A DNA stretch of 64,000 bases from Lepraria neglecta. Taxonomy: Eukaryota; Ascomycota; Lecanoromycetes; Lecanorales; Stereocaulaceae. The position numbers and the translations under genes were made by a program. This document shows positions 11,814 to 24,002 of the stretch, one piece after another. Numbering within the stretch: position 1 is the stretch's first letter; every line of letters starts with the position of its first letter. The DNA lies in contig CM065650.1 of NCBI GenBank assembly GCA_033220425.1, positions 2,170,001-2,234,000 on the forward strand, in the 5' to 3' direction. The notes beneath the pieces were generated by a model. The model made no database searches. It saw only the letters and a list, made by a program, of their open reading frames with translations, and had not been told where the DNA came from.

Positions 11814-12600
11814 GGAGGGTCAGCAAGCGAGGTATGAGCTAGTGGATTGTGGGTAAGGGGGGACAACGTAGCAAAAAGACTTGAGGAAATGCTTGTATGT
11901 TAGGATAGACAGGAATCTGAAGCAGTAATCTTTTAAAGATTTGGGCAAGAAACCTACTCAATGGCGTGTCGTATCCTCGTGGATATGCTTCGATGTCAGG
12001 ATATAAAGAAACCTTCTCATTGGACTATTGCATGCTCGCGGGTATGTTTCTGTGCCAGCATCTACAGATATCTGAGGTAGTGATCAGCCACAGGGTATGA
12101 CAAAAACCCGGTTGAACCGACGGTCGCATGCTCATGCACACGCTGTAATGTCAGCTGTACTACACATTCAAGGGTCACAATGTCATAGCATGTCATAACG
12201 TGAAGCAAGGAATCAACCCGATTGAACACAGGAAGCGCATGAATAGTCTAATCTAGGGGTATCAAGTCCACCGCAAAAAGCAAATCTAGGATTAAACAAG
12301 CAAGCAAGATCTCGCAATGGCAAATAACCCCTCTTTTATGCCAAAGCCAGACCGCATGAACCCCTTTTAAACCCATTCTTCACATATTATGGAGCTATCT
12401 CTAGCCATTGCCTCCGGCACTTAGCCCATGTCGGATGCAGAGACCAGTTCCCTTGCCCTGATATCTATGTATGATCCCGCTCAAGTTGCACCTTTCCCAC
12501 CCCTTTTCGAAAGTATAGTTCCCTTCCCACCGCGCCCACCACCTCCAAACCCACCCCTTGGTGACGGTCCAATGCTTCCTAGTCCCTTCGACGAGGAAGG
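11814..12600. other. Intergenic region with weak direct repeats
   Basis: Converging 3' ends of DUS1 and the minus-strand gene at 12601. No gene is seen. Three loosely similar stretches begin near 11949, 12008 and 12104, each starting with (A)GAAACC or AAAACC and holding a GCATGCTCGYGG-like segment in two of them. They are too diverged to call a repeat with confidence. Confidence 0.3.
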
Positions 12601-13744
12601 CTAGTGTTCAACCGCCTCATCTTCTGTAGCATCTTCGTCCCCCTCCCCTCCCTCATCGTCCTTCCCAAAGGTATCTTCCCCAGACTTGTTCTCCGGTGCC
12701 GGCTTCGTCGGGTTCTTCGAGGTCGGCGCTTTCGGTGTAAGGCCAGCGAGGTCGCAGATCCTCTTTACCCGATAGCGCTCAGTCGTCAAGCTGGCTTTGG
12801 TGCGAGCAGGTCGAGGTGTAGGGTCGCCTGCGAGTATCCAGTTCTCGAAATGGTTGTTGAATTCAGTGGTAATGTCGTTCCATCGCATTCGATGCCAGTT
12901 GACTGCGACGCCTCTGTCGCGGGCTGCTTGACGGAAGGCTCGGTGGACTTGGTAGAGCCATTCGATTTCGTCGTCGTGGAATGGGAACCGAGCTGCTCTT
13001 GCGGAGCCGAGATTGCGGCTGCGGTAGGAGGTCAGTTTGGGTCAGAGACATGGTGCAGGATGGGGGGTGAATGTACCGTAAGATCTGGCTTCGCCAACGG
13101 TTGAGAGCACGAATGTGCTCTGATAGGTTCCAGTCGAAGCTTCGGCCTCTATCGTACGCTTGGAATTCATTTTGCTTGTCAGGTTTCTGGTCTAGTTGAT
13201 GGATCACGATCAGGAACTTGTCTGGTCGCACTTGGCCTTTAATCGCAGCCGTGCGGTCCACGGCGAGGTTGATTGCCACGATATCTCCATTTTCGCTTGA
13301 CTCCGTCCCTTGTTCACCGTCACTATCGACCTCGTCCCCCATATTAGGATAGTTACCCTCGTCGCACCACCTATCGATAGCTGTATTTAAATTCCAACGA
13401 GAGCGAGCGAGGTAGATAGCGGCCTCCTGGAGCGTCGCATGTCCTTGGGTTTCGTTGACGAAGTGAGTCATCCAATGCACCATATTTTCTCCCCGGTCCA
13501 TGCCAGGCATTCTAGGAAGATAGTCCAGGTACCTATCGAGCAGCCTGAATAAAAAGGAAGTTTCATCCTGGCCAAGTCGAACAAGTAAAGACTCTGCATT
13601 TCGGTATAGCGTGTCCCAATGCGCTCCTCTCTCTCTAGTCATCTTTGCTAATGAAGAATTTGGAGTTAGCATGCTGCCATTGTGAGCCAGATTGGAGCAC
13701 GAACCGTCACCTTTCGGGGATTCGTCGCCCTTCTCTGGCGCCAT
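12601..13744 (-). CDS. Uncharacterised protein, UBA-like and HTH-like helices
   Basis: Two exons, 13744-13077 and 13018-12601 (361 aa); the 58-nt intron has a GTACAT donor and CCGCAG acceptor. I do not recognise a named family. Residues of about 90-130 (TLQEAAIYLARSRWNLNTAI) resemble a UBA-type three-helix bundle, which often binds ubiquitin. A second globular block around residues 240-320 (DDEIEWLYQVHRAF, VNWHRMRWNDITTEFNNHF) has the spaced tryptophans of a Myb-like helix-turn-helix. The tail is acidic (DDEGGEGDEDATEDE). The composition suggests a nuclear adaptor, but that is inference. Its upstream side carries a repeated donor-like motif array, so the true transcript may begin farther right than 13744. 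Confidence 0.75.
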
Positions 13745-13869
13745 GTTTCACTCAAGACAAACGGGAATGGAAAGGTCTACAGCTTCGCAGGGCAGAGTCA
13801 GCGGCTGTTCCAAGCTCGACCCGTTGCCAAGTTGCGTCAATTCCAAGCCTTGGGAAGCAGCAACTACCA

Positions 13870-14600
13870 GATTAGCAGCTCAACGTACCTGAAGGCCTCG
13901 GCAATCTCTCGTTCTAGAGAAGCAGAATTGGTCAGGGTCCTAGCTCGACCTGTTATGGAGTTGTATCAGTCATCAGCGTCGATGAGTCAGGATGCTGGTG
14001 TTTTCAAGGCAAGATGCTTTCGGAGAAAGGTGCGAGCAGCTTAAGGTACCTGGATGTGGCGCTAGTGCTGCGCCGGGAGGAGCAGAAAGAAGGGAGCCCG
14101 TAGCGGGAATGGCTTTGGTATCGCGTCAGTAATCAGCGCCAACAAGTCAGGATGCTGCAATGTCAATCGCGTTAGGGGCAAGGCAATTGTAGCTTAACGA
14201 ACCTAAAGATCGCGCTAGCGCTGAGCCGAAGGCAGCAGGAACGATGGAGGTCTTAGCTCAAACCGCTTGTGAACCGCATCAGGTGTCAGCACACAACACG
14301 TTGTATTCGCAGCTCGACCTGTTTTGGACGAAGTGGCAAAGACAAATGACGAGAGCAGGAAGTGTGGCGGTTGAAGTTGGACCTCCAGTCGGATGTGTTG
14401 ATACAGAACTTGCAAGATGTGCAAGTGGCAGCGTCCAAAGCTTAACGTACCTAAAGAATTTGTCAACGGTCACCTGATATGATCAGGGGTTGTAACGTTT
14501 GTTGGGGAACATACCTGTCAGGTGTGTGGATTGCCAGCTCGGAGGAGCAGAGATGGATGTAATTGGAGGGTAAGGTACCTCGGAATTGCGTCAATGGCAA
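13870..14600 (-). repeat. Degenerate tandem array with donor-like motif
   Basis: A motif reading AGGTACGTTAAGCT on the minus strand recurs at about 14452, 14204 (GTTCGTT), 14051 (GTACCTT) and 13890 (GTACGTTGAGCT), with a shorter form at 14580. Between the motifs, segments share ends such as GCATCCTGACT and GCGCTAGCGC. Spacings are roughly 128, 248, 153 and 161 bp. Each motif looks like a fungal 5' splice site. No reading frame persists through the units. Confidence 0.5.
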
Positions 14601-16656
14601 GTTCAAAAGAACATCATGTGTAACGTTTGATGCTCACCTGGCCTGAAGACCTTGCTATCCGGGAGCTTGGCAGCGCTGTATGTTAGCCAGCTGCACCTGA
14701 GCTTGAGTAACGATGGTGACAACGAGGCGCCTGAAATGGTAGGGAGTATGATGTCTGGCGCCCACGCTGTCCGAGTTGCTGCAACAATTAGGGCCTTGTA
14801 AAAGGCTGGTGGTATACCTTTTGAAGTGGCCTGGAGCCGATGGTACCCCGAGAGAAAGCTGCGAGGAGTGGTTAAAAGTGTTGGAAATCGGCGTTCTGTC
14901 TGGAGAAGCAGTGATTTAAGAATGGCGGAGGGGAGACCGAGAGGGAGGAGGTCTGCCGCTTTAATGCCGGGCAAACCTCAGGGGGAAAATGTTTCCTGTC
15001 ACCGTGAATCCGTCAATCTTCAACACTAGCATGTCTAATTGTCGGTTCAGGCCGGGTTGTATTGTGCAAAGGACGAGATGGTCTGTGAAGCAATACTGGT
15101 GAGTAATTGTGCACCTGCTGTAGCCAATAGCTTTGTCTCTTTAACAACCCTGTGCCGCACATTCAACACCCTGCATGAGAGGTAAATTGGAGGAACAAGG
15201 ATGGACTTACAGGAAGATGCCAGAAGAATCGTGGAATTCAAAAATCTTACCTACAATATATATATACGTGGAATTTTATTGCTACTCATGCTTTTTTCTC
15301 ATGCACAAATCTCATATGAAACCACATGGAAAACCAATCTTCCCGCAGGCAACCACGAGGCTAGGACTCTTTTCAGCGATAATGGGAGTAAAAATGCGCA
15401 TTGGCCGTTCCCCAAGAGGAAATCGGTTGGCCAAATTTAGCACATGAAGACATGCAGAAATCCACCCACAGAACCACGCCCTACAGCTTCTTACGTAACA
15501 ATGCGGAGTTGAATTTGTCCAGCGATCTGGTGGCGTCCTAGAACTCAAATACCTGTCTCACCGCCAGGGGAGTTTCAACCGCCGACCTCGGGGACAAGCA
15601 CATTGCTCCATGTCGCCACTGTGGCGCCGTGTGCATCACTTCTTGTGCACCCAGCGTTCTTTCACTGATCTCGATCGCATCGAAGGCTGCCGTTCGCCCT
15701 CGGAGGGGTCATGCTTCATAATTCGAAGAGACGTGAGCAGGGCGGAGATTCCTCCCATTTTTATTTAAAGTCACTCTTTTTGCAGCGAGAACCCAACCTT
15801 CAGGCCGTAGGATGCTTCATTTTCAATGTACCTCTGGAAGATAGTGGCAAAGGAGCAAATTGCGTTCCGTTGATGCAATCATACCTTGAATGCTGCCCAA
15901 CGGGTCAGGAGCTCAATATCACCTCTTCCTACAAGATTTTGTCATTGCCCTGAGACCGGTGCAACTCCCATTGAAGGCTTATGCTTTGACTTTACGCACC
16001 GCTTGCCAATTTCATGTGAAGGAAAGCAATGGCAACGTGGCAAACGGACACGGCGTAATGATACCACGGCCACTCGGCTGTGAAGCTGGCCAGCGAAAGG
16101 ATAAGTTTTGAAACAGAGTCTATAACAGAGAGAGCACTGTGAAGTATTCTCTTGAAAGGAAATGGATGCTTGAGTGGTAGATTGTGATGACCTTTGGTGG
16201 CCAAAAGAATAGGGTCATTTGAGGTAAGGTAAGTACGTGAATGGTCACCATTTCCCCAGCGTTTCATCAAAGATTGTTTAGGAAATGATGCAGGAGCTTG
16301 CAGGGACCATCTCTCATTGCACTTGCCGGTGCTGATGAAGAGGTGTTGACAAGAGGAAGGTACAATGTCTGCCGGATACAAAGAGCCAGCCAGTCGCTGA
16401 CTAAGCACCCTCGTTCACCTGGTGCACGGTCTCTTGGCTTCCTCAGTTCCTGTCAAAATGCTATGTCTACTCTGAGTAGCCAGACCCTTTGTTGGAGCCC
16501 TTCTATCGAGGTATGCTGGGCTATACAGTGCTGTGACTACACCCAATGATGCTTCTTTCGAGCCTCTGCTCAGCGAACAAGCCCTGAGCACAAGCCAAGA
16601 CCGCAAATCGCTTATTAGAACATCAAGCTCCCTTTATAGCTTCCAATTGCAAGAAG
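14601..16656. other. No supported gene
   Basis: A 123-residue minus-strand frame (14974-14603) contains proline-rich, loosely exon-like sequence and could belong with the repeated units to its left, but no domain is visible. The rest (15000-16650) shows only short overlapping frames. The last 250 bp may be promoter and 5' UTR of the acetyltransferase gene. Confidence 0.35.
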
Positions 16657-17085
16657 ATGAAGGGCTATACAATGATTCACTCCACGCCCACCCTCGAGAC
16701 CTACCTCTCCCTCCGCAAAGCTACCGGCCTTACTCCCAAGAATTCTCAAGCCGCATCCACTGGCCTCGCCAATACCCTCTTTGCCGTCCAAACATCTCCT
16801 TCATCATCTCCCGATACTGTTGTTGGAAGGGGACGCATGATAGGAGACGGAGGCTGCTTCTTCCAGCTGGTCGACATGGCAGTACATCCTGAACATCAAC
16901 GCAAAGGTGTTGGGAAGATGATCATGAAAGAGCTCAAGGAATGGATGGATAAGAATGTGCCTGAAACTGGGACTGTACTTCTGTTCGCGGATGGAAAGGC
17001 GAATGAGCTATACAAACAATACGGGTTCGTGGAGACCTCGACCACATCGCCGTTCTTTAGCAAGGGCATGGCGTTGAGATATTAG
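16657..17085 (+). CDS. GNAT-family N-acetyltransferase
   Basis: Single exon, 142 aa, a normal length for a small GNAT protein. The acetyl-CoA pyrophosphate loop is clear at about residues 77-91 (VHPEHQRKGVGKMIM), preceded by the beta strand FFQLVDMA. The C-terminal strand and helix VLLFADGKANELYKQYGFVE complete the fold. The substrate (amine, peptide or small molecule) cannot be told. ATGs at 16657 and 16672 are both possible starts; the second gives MIHSTPTLETYLSLRKATGL, close to the usual fungal N-terminus of this type. Transfers an acetyl group from acetyl-CoA, probably in the cytosol. Confidence 0.85.
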   Translation: MKGYTMIHSTPTLETYLSLRKATGLTPKNSQAASTGLANTLFAVQTSPSSSPDTVVGRGRMIGDGGCFFQLVDMAVHPEHQRKGVGKMIMKELKEWMDKNVPETGTVLLFADGKANELYKQYGFVETSTTSPFFSKGMALRY

Positions 17086-17705
17086 GGAGTTGGGAAGGGT
17101 GACGATGGCGGGTAAGCTATGCAGGATCTTCAAAATGGTGGACCGGACGTTCGATTGAGTCTTCGCCCTATTATGTGCTCTCAATGTGGCAGAGTACCAG
17201 TCCTTAACCATCACCGCAAATATCGCTGCGCTTGTGTTCGCAGCACTGCTCCCCAATTGCCTGCGTGACGTGCCCACACAGTTTTAACATTGGTCGACTC
17301 CGGCATCACGTTCTTTCTGTGGACACTACAAGTTGGATGTTGATTTACTGCCCTGGGGTTCGCTCTCCTATTGCTGTCTTTTGTAGTCACCAATGCAATC
17401 CAATTCCCAGATCATTGCATCTGCCTGTCTTGGAAGGCTCTACCCTGGCTGTACTTTCAGGGACTCAGCTTTCCCATTCATCCACCTCGTCGTTCCGGTC
17501 ATCGGTATGGCTACTTTGTACCAATCAAGTACATCTGGTGCAGTGTCTCACTCATGACTCGCCAGGAGTATTACCGTGGAGGGCTGGCTCCTTCCTCGGA
17601 GCAACATCGTGGGCTCTTTGGCTACTAAAGATAGGTACTCACAGGCGTTTCCGGGTCTTTCCCGATATCATGTGCTCGGCTCATGATGTTTCAACTTCGC
17701 ACAGG

Positions 17706-18236
17706 CTAACAATCGTCCTGAAACAACGACAAGCTCCTAGATAAGGCTATTATCGGCACATGGACAAAGTCCAAAGTTTGTTTATAGTGGGAGCCCCCAC
17801 GCATAAACTCCGTCACACGGATGTACCGCGCTTCAAATGCCGTACATCGTCGATCTGCCGCCTTTTCGCATTTAAAGTATTGACGCGCCAGTTCGTGAAA
17901 CGGAAGGTATCCACAAATATCCACAATATTCCTATATCCACTTCGTGAACACCGGAATGCCCAGTTCCCAAAGATATGCTCCTTGGTGTTCCGTGTCTTT
18001 GGCTTATCTGCATACCCATGCACAGGCCAATGAATAAAAAGCCCGACATCAATCCTATGCATACTTACATCATCGCCGAGACTCGGATTGTTCGATAAGG
18101 AATGATTATGCTCATGCGCAGGGGAACAGCAGACTCGTCTTGAATCTGGCTTCCATATGGGATCCACCACGACACGAAAATGTGCACCCTTGGCACACAC
18201 CGACTGAACACAATCGAGATCCACTATGAGCACCAT
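17706..18236 (-). CDS. Possible hypothetical protein (176 aa)
   Basis: An uninterrupted 176-codon frame on the minus strand, 131 bp from the divergent DUF7872 gene. I recognise no domain. The composition is fairly protein-like (many Cys, His and Arg; no low-complexity runs), but it may be chance or an exon of a larger gene. No signal peptide or membrane helix is seen. The facing open frame at 17232-17744 looks like a shadow or chance. Confidence 0.25.
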   Translation of the reverse strand: MVLIVDLDCVQSVCAKGAHFRVVVDPIWKPDSRRVCCSPAHEHNHSLSNNPSLGDDVSMHRIDVGLFIHWPVHGYADKPKTRNTKEHIFGNWAFRCSRSGYRNIVDICGYLPFHELARQYFKCEKAADRRCTAFEARYIRVTEFMRGGSHYKQTLDFVHVPIIALSRSLSLFQDDC

Positions 18237-18367
18237 GTTTGGAGTCTATCTAGCTGTTCTTATCATGCGCCATTTGGCACCAGATTGTACATTTATATCT
18301 TCTTTTCAACCCACTGTTATGCACAGAACACGTTCACGCTTTCCTTCCATTAGGGTTCATTGTTATC

Positions 18368-20060
18368 ATGCGGCCCCATAATATCTTCACACTTGTCCTC
18401 GCATGCCTGAGCATTCATACCTTTACATCAGCTGGTCCCGTAGCAATACATGCGCAGTCTCCAAGCCAATCCTTCACTGAAGGCTCATCTCAAAATAAAA
18501 GACAACCCAGTACTCCACAGCAACAAGCAGGACTCGTCAAAAACGTCCCAGCTCCCGGTCTGCCATCACAAAATGTCAGCAGTAGAGCAGGTGCTGGTAA
18601 CGGCACAAGCCCGGTCCCAGGAGTCATTACGAACGGTCCCACGGCTGCAGCATCTGATGGAGTTGACTGCAATAATGTCACCACTGGTCGAGACAACAGA
18701 TGTTGGGCGGAACTTAACCTTACTCAGTGGACAGAGCGCTGGGCTGAGGACAACTCCTGCCATACAGACGAACCTTTTGCGTCATGCTTCCTGCGACTGG
18801 AAGGCTTCCCAGGCCTAGATTGCACCGGAATCAAGATCAGCGCATGCACCGCCCCTCAAGGTGACAACCTTCTGAAGGAGCCCGAGGTCTTTTACGTTGC
18901 TTATAACATTTATGGTAAGACCTTGCCCGCCGAACAACCTGTCAAATCGTATTGTAAAACACTTGCTGACGCCTTTCCTAGCTATCAACCAATTCTTCCT
19001 CTCATGGTGGACTGCCGTGGGAGCCGCATCAAGCATGGCATCAGATAATGTCGGCGCCATCGTCCAGCTACTCGACCCTTTGAGCTCATCCAATACCGAT
19101 CTTGACGCTATACTCATCACCCTGACGGGATTGTTTGCCCTTGTGCCGGGTCTTGGTTATCTTGCCGATGGCGTTATGTCGCAAGGGTGGATCGCTTTCG
19201 CCACAGTGATGGAAAATGCTCTTTTCGCAATGCCCCAAATTGGACGGTGGCTCTTTCCCATCGATTCTGCAACATCACAAGTGGTCCAGATGTCTGCCTT
19301 GAGCAGCGAGATGGCAACGATCATTCAGACGGTGCAGAACAATCTCAATAAGACCCTTGTCTCCGTCATGGCAAATACCAACGAGTTCCTTGCCTTCGCC
19401 AGCCAAGGCAACTTCTCCGAATCAGCGCCTTCTCTTCCAGATCAAACCAATTACCTCCTGTACGCCTTCAACACCTACATCATCTCGCAAGCACTGAACG
19501 GCAACAACGTCTACGGCGTTTACGGCCAAGACACCAACCCCCAAGCCCTCGCCACAAACGGCAGCAGAACACCCTACGACCTCTCAGACTGCAAAAGCGG
19601 CTACAACGAGCAAGGCGTCTGCGACACCTGGTGGTACAGCACCCGCTACTCCTCCGCCTTCGGTCTCGACGACTTCAGCCACATGAACCGTGGATACGGC
19701 GACATCCTCACGTCCCTCTTCAGCAACTACACGACCGGCGAGCTCCTCTTCGAAGGCGCCTATACCTGTAACGCTAACGGCAATTACGGCCAACCTGTCA
19801 ACGTCACGGTTAATGCTGCGGGTATTACTACTGGGTGTTTATCGCGGCTCAGAATTGTGACATGGGACATGAGCTGTGATGACCCAAACAAGCATAGTTC
19901 TAATGGGTGCGAGTTCTTAGAAATTCCGAGACAGAATACTTTCTTTGCTAGTTGCGGTTCGCATTCTGCTTATAGCGTGATGGATGATCCGATCTATTGT
20001 GTTCCAGCTAGTTATCTGGGACCATTGATTGCGCAGAACCATATCCAGTTGAAACGTTAG
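18368..20060 (+). CDS. Secreted DUF7872 protein
   Basis: Two exons, 18368-18914 and 18982-20060 (541 aa). The intron has a GTAAGA donor and CCTAG acceptor; splicing gives EVFYVAYNIY-AINQFFLSWW, a conserved junction of this family. Residues 1-22 form a signal peptide ending near TSAGP. A Ser/Pro/Gln-rich stretch (to about residue 95) is followed by the DUF7872 domain: CWAELNLTQWTERW, FASCFLRLEG and AIVQLLDP, with a hydrophobic segment (ALFAMPQIGRWLF) and many cysteines. Several N-x-S/T sites suggest glycosylation. Known only as an extracellular fungal family; function unknown. A role at the cell surface or with a host is inference. Confidence 0.9.
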
Positions 20061-23000
20061 TGTGTGCGTCTGCGGGTTTCTTGGGGCGCTTGAATGCATA
20101 GATGGTCATTGGTAGTGCGGCATTTGTTCTTAGCGTTCAGTATCATGATATGGATTTATGTACTCGCGCTGACAGGTATGTAGAATTAGAGTGCCTGTCG
20201 ATTGTCTATGGTCGTCTTCCATTGCCGCCTTGCTCTAGGTAACAAGCTACTATCTGGCCTGTGTCCAGAGATCTCTAGTGCACGAATCTTTATACTGTTG
20301 CTATCTTGTTTACCTTAGTAGTGCCACTTACCTCCAAGCTGGAGCTCCATAGTCTCTAGCTGCCGTCGTATTGCCGTCACTGCAGTTTTGCAATATTTTG
20401 GAGGGATGAGTTGACTCGGGGCAATCGCCTTTCTGCAATTCCCAACGAAGGATAAGAACTAGATTCTTTGGTATGGTTCGAAGGGTCTGAGTGTGGATGT
20501 CACACGCTTCAAGAGGTATTGAGCCAATATTCTGTCAGTTTTGGGCTTCTGCGTTGATGTTGTCGTCGCATTTTAAGAGATGTGAGCCGCATTTCAGTCC
20601 AATCTGCTTGCCGTGAGAGCTCAGAACCTGCGATCAAGTCTCTGGCTATGGCTTATATGACGTTATAACTGGCATAGTAAGGGAGAATCCTAGCAAGAAA
20701 TTCTGCCGATGAGCCCAGAATGGCATTTTCTAGTCATAGGCGGCTGGTTAATGGCCGCGGAGCCATGGCACGTTTTGTTTCCAAAGAGGGCCCGGATCAA
20801 CTCCATGTCGGGAGAGCCTGTAGTCAAAATTACCCAGAGTCAAACTGCCGTAGGTACTCAGGCTACCATTTACACCAGCTAAAAGGCTAAGATGCATCGG
20901 TCGATAGCGCATTAGGGTAGATAACGAACGTAAGGCGGTAGGCGATTGTAGGCACTTGTATGCACCATTGAGCGATAGTGTATGGACGATCTCAACCCCA
21001 CATATGCAACATCATTAGCCCAATTGTGTCTGTTCCCACAGGCCGTTCAGCCAATGGTTGCTATGGCGCTTGTCTGGTCGTTGGTGATTGCCCGCGTACG
21101 GCATATTAAGACAGGGGATCCCCCTGAAGTTGAAGGAGCCATTACCAGCCTCAGCCGCACGTTAACGCGTTTTTAAATCGTCCTCCTCTCCCACCTCCAC
21201 ACTGTCTGTCCTCAATCATGCTTACCGATATGATCCTTCATCATTACAATAACTAGAACCTCGAGCATAGACCTCACGGCCCTAATAATCTTCGATGTTC
21301 GCCATTGATGGGTACTATGAGCCTTGTGTACCTATCCGCAGACCTGGTGAGACCCATCTCAACATATCGTTGCAGTTGCCAACTCCTGTGTCAGAGAGCG
21401 ATTGCTAACACTTTCTGCGTGCTACCAGCTTGAACCAGGAAGCCAATGCGAAACTTACCTGCTGCTGGAGGAACATGCACATATCATTGATCCATATCGA
21501 TCCCTCGTCCGCATTCTGCATTCAATACTCCTCATGACACCAGTGCTTGTGCACAAGGCTGTTCCTCTCGCACAATGGGAAATCCGGGGCTGCTTTCTTC
21601 TAGGATAGCGATGGCTATAACGAAGCCTCGACTCGGGATATTCTGAGCTTGAATGCCCTTGTGTGGGTATCCGCAAGTCTCAGGGGAGGCTCCCTAAAGT
21701 TCGTCCCGGAGCGGTTTGTCTAGGTGAAGGGACACCCCCCGGAGCCTTTCCGCAGACTCAATTAGAGGTAACCTCCAGGGGCTTAGGCGACACGCTCCAG
21801 CGAGACTATGCGGGGTCCCGCTAATCACCGATGGACCATTGTACTTCGGAAAATTCAATTAACAATGGACCGCCCCTCCAGCTTGAAGGAGCTCAACACT
21901 TAACGAAGGACGTTCGAAAGGCTTTGGGCTTTACCTCCTGGATGCAGGAGCACAGATGATGGCTTAGACATTGCAGCATTTCGAAGAGCGCGCCATTTGG
22001 TCGGCAGCGATCTCTCTAATTCTAGGAAGATCACTCGTATGGGCGGAGTGACCAAGCCTACAAGGGTCAACCTGTGCAGGGGCAGAATAAACGCTGAGTC
22101 TGCCTGGTCATTTGTCACGAGCCAGTCATGGCCTAGGACATTACACAACTACATCGAGTCCAGGACTTGAGAATGTAACGGGATGACTAGTCAGCGGACC
22201 TCAAGCGGGAGACAATGGCTACTACGAGGACCTCAATTGCTGCGTGAGTGAGCCATCAGTACGCCCAGGCAGCTGCGCAGGCCGCAGTATCGGATTGGGG
22301 GCTGAGTACTCGAGAAGCACCCGAATTGGCCTCTCAACCCAGAAAAAGTTGGTCAGTGTCACCGGGGTAAGAGGAACATGTTTGTTCAAAGGATTCAGCT
22401 TGTTGAGAATTTTTGGTCTAAAGTCAAATGCTTGTCTACAGTCACTGTCCTTCGCTGTCGCTATGTGTCATTCCAGCTTCAGGCTCGAGCCAGATTGCAC
22501 AGCCACAATCTCCAAGCGCTGTCCCAAATTCAACCGCTTATTCTCGCTTTCCCTGCAATCCCTCGGGATGCTATGACCAGGATTAGTCTCATCTCCTGGG
22601 AAGGTCGCTTGGCTTACTGACCTGAAACATGGTGGCAAAACATCACAATCTCGGACGCCTTTGGAAATCGTGTGGGTATTCGTTATACGAATATTGATTG
22701 GCGTTCGAACTGTGACCAGTGCTGTACTGCGTCCAGTGCTCGTTTCTGGGCTCCTCAGCGAGGTATTCCTGAAGCTGGTGGCCTTTGGAGACTTTCACCA
22801 GCGCATGTCAGAGCTTTCCGTCACGGTATGATGAGCACTGTTGTACAAACCTTTCTTGAGTGTGCTCTCATTGAGCTTACTAGAGCTTGAGCTTGACTGA
22901 GCGTAACTGAACTGCGAGTAGCTGTTAGATGACATATCCGCTTTTGTTCTGAGTGTTTGAGTGTTTGTGTCTGGACTTGTGTGCGAGGTGAAAGGGAAAA

Positions 23001-24002
23001 ATTTCGTGAGGGAGCATGTTGGATTTCTCAAACATTTTATGATATTAGAAAGAGCTAGTTGATGCTATCCAATGTCCCCGGGTGAACATTCATATTCTCG
23101 CCGGTCCAAGACGTGATGCTGTCGCCGCCGATACACGAGGCCCTTGTGGAATCTTGCCGCTAGCACCGTTGTGTAAGGTCAAAAACTAGATGACTTGCGT
23201 CACTAACTTTCGAATCAAAACGGTCTAAGCACGTTTCAAGGACGGGGCTATAAGGTCTAGAAAATGTTAAGCAGTTTTCAGACAAAGCAGCTAGTTAGCG
23301 GCGTGTTAGACTTTTGTTGGGATGCATGACACATGTACAAGAGCTCCCTGCCGGTCTCATGTGTGCAAAGATTAATCACACTACGGAGGATATAGCCTAG
23401 CGTCATACAAAGCCAATTTGAATGAGCGTCCGAATTCGACACTCGAGCCACCGAGCCATCTCACCGGGTTTGAGGTAGGAGGTTCCTCCCAGTCCGGAGC
23501 AACCAATGGGGAACCCACAGCTAGATGTTCGAGCCACGAAAGATCTGATGAGATTTTTGTGTTGCAGGAAAGATCGATTGCCCTGGTGGTAGGGCTTTCT
23601 GGCAGACCAGTTCGGCCTTGCTGGGGCATTGCCCCTGTTGGCGCCACTGCGCCCGAACTAAGCCCACCAAAGCCCACGCCACCAGCAAACAGTCAATTTC
23701 AACACACTATCTCTACATGACGATATGCCATAAGAGACAAACTAGGTGTTCATTGCGTGATTTAATGGGAGCCATCATGACATACGCAGTGGGGCTGTAT
23801 GTTGTACTCGTATAACCGCAGCTAGTGGCACTAGCATCAACGCTAAGCTTGCTATACAAATATTCCCGGTCGAAACAGCTTCGATACGCCGGCCGACATG
23901 ACATATGAAACGCGCAAAACCGCCCTACCATGGCTCAGTCAACCGTTTTCATTGGAAATATATCTCCTTGCCGCTGCATTCGAAACAATCCTTGTAATTA
24001 CT
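20061..24002. other. Long intergenic stretch with coding-like scraps
   Basis: About 4 kb without a gene I can support. Scraps read like exons: 21605-21727 (plus: DSDGYNEASTRDILSLNALV, ending in a stop) and 22206-22250 (GDNGYYEDLNCC). Their families are unknown and they may be parts of one decayed gene. A frame open from 23898 leads into the Zn2Cys6-like gene, but its first 35 codons look like 5' UTR. Confidence 0.35.

Noticed and set aside
11949-12130. Possible three-unit direct repeat downstream of DUS1
   Set aside because: Similarity is limited to short words with no constant spacing.
15540-15650. tRNA-like sequence on the minus strand (GGTTGAAACTCCCC)
   Set aside because: There is no matching acceptor stem, D-arm or anticodon arm, so it is not a tRNA gene.
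17232-17744. 170-codon open frame on the plus strand
   Set aside because: No domain, odd composition and a competing frame at 17371; no support for a gene.
23898-24002. 35-residue extension of regulator A with a hydrophobic segment
   Set aside because: A membrane-like leader before a zinc-cluster protein is unlikely, and the codons look like 5' UTR; the ATG at 24003 begins the Ser/Pro/Gln-rich region seen in the paralogues.
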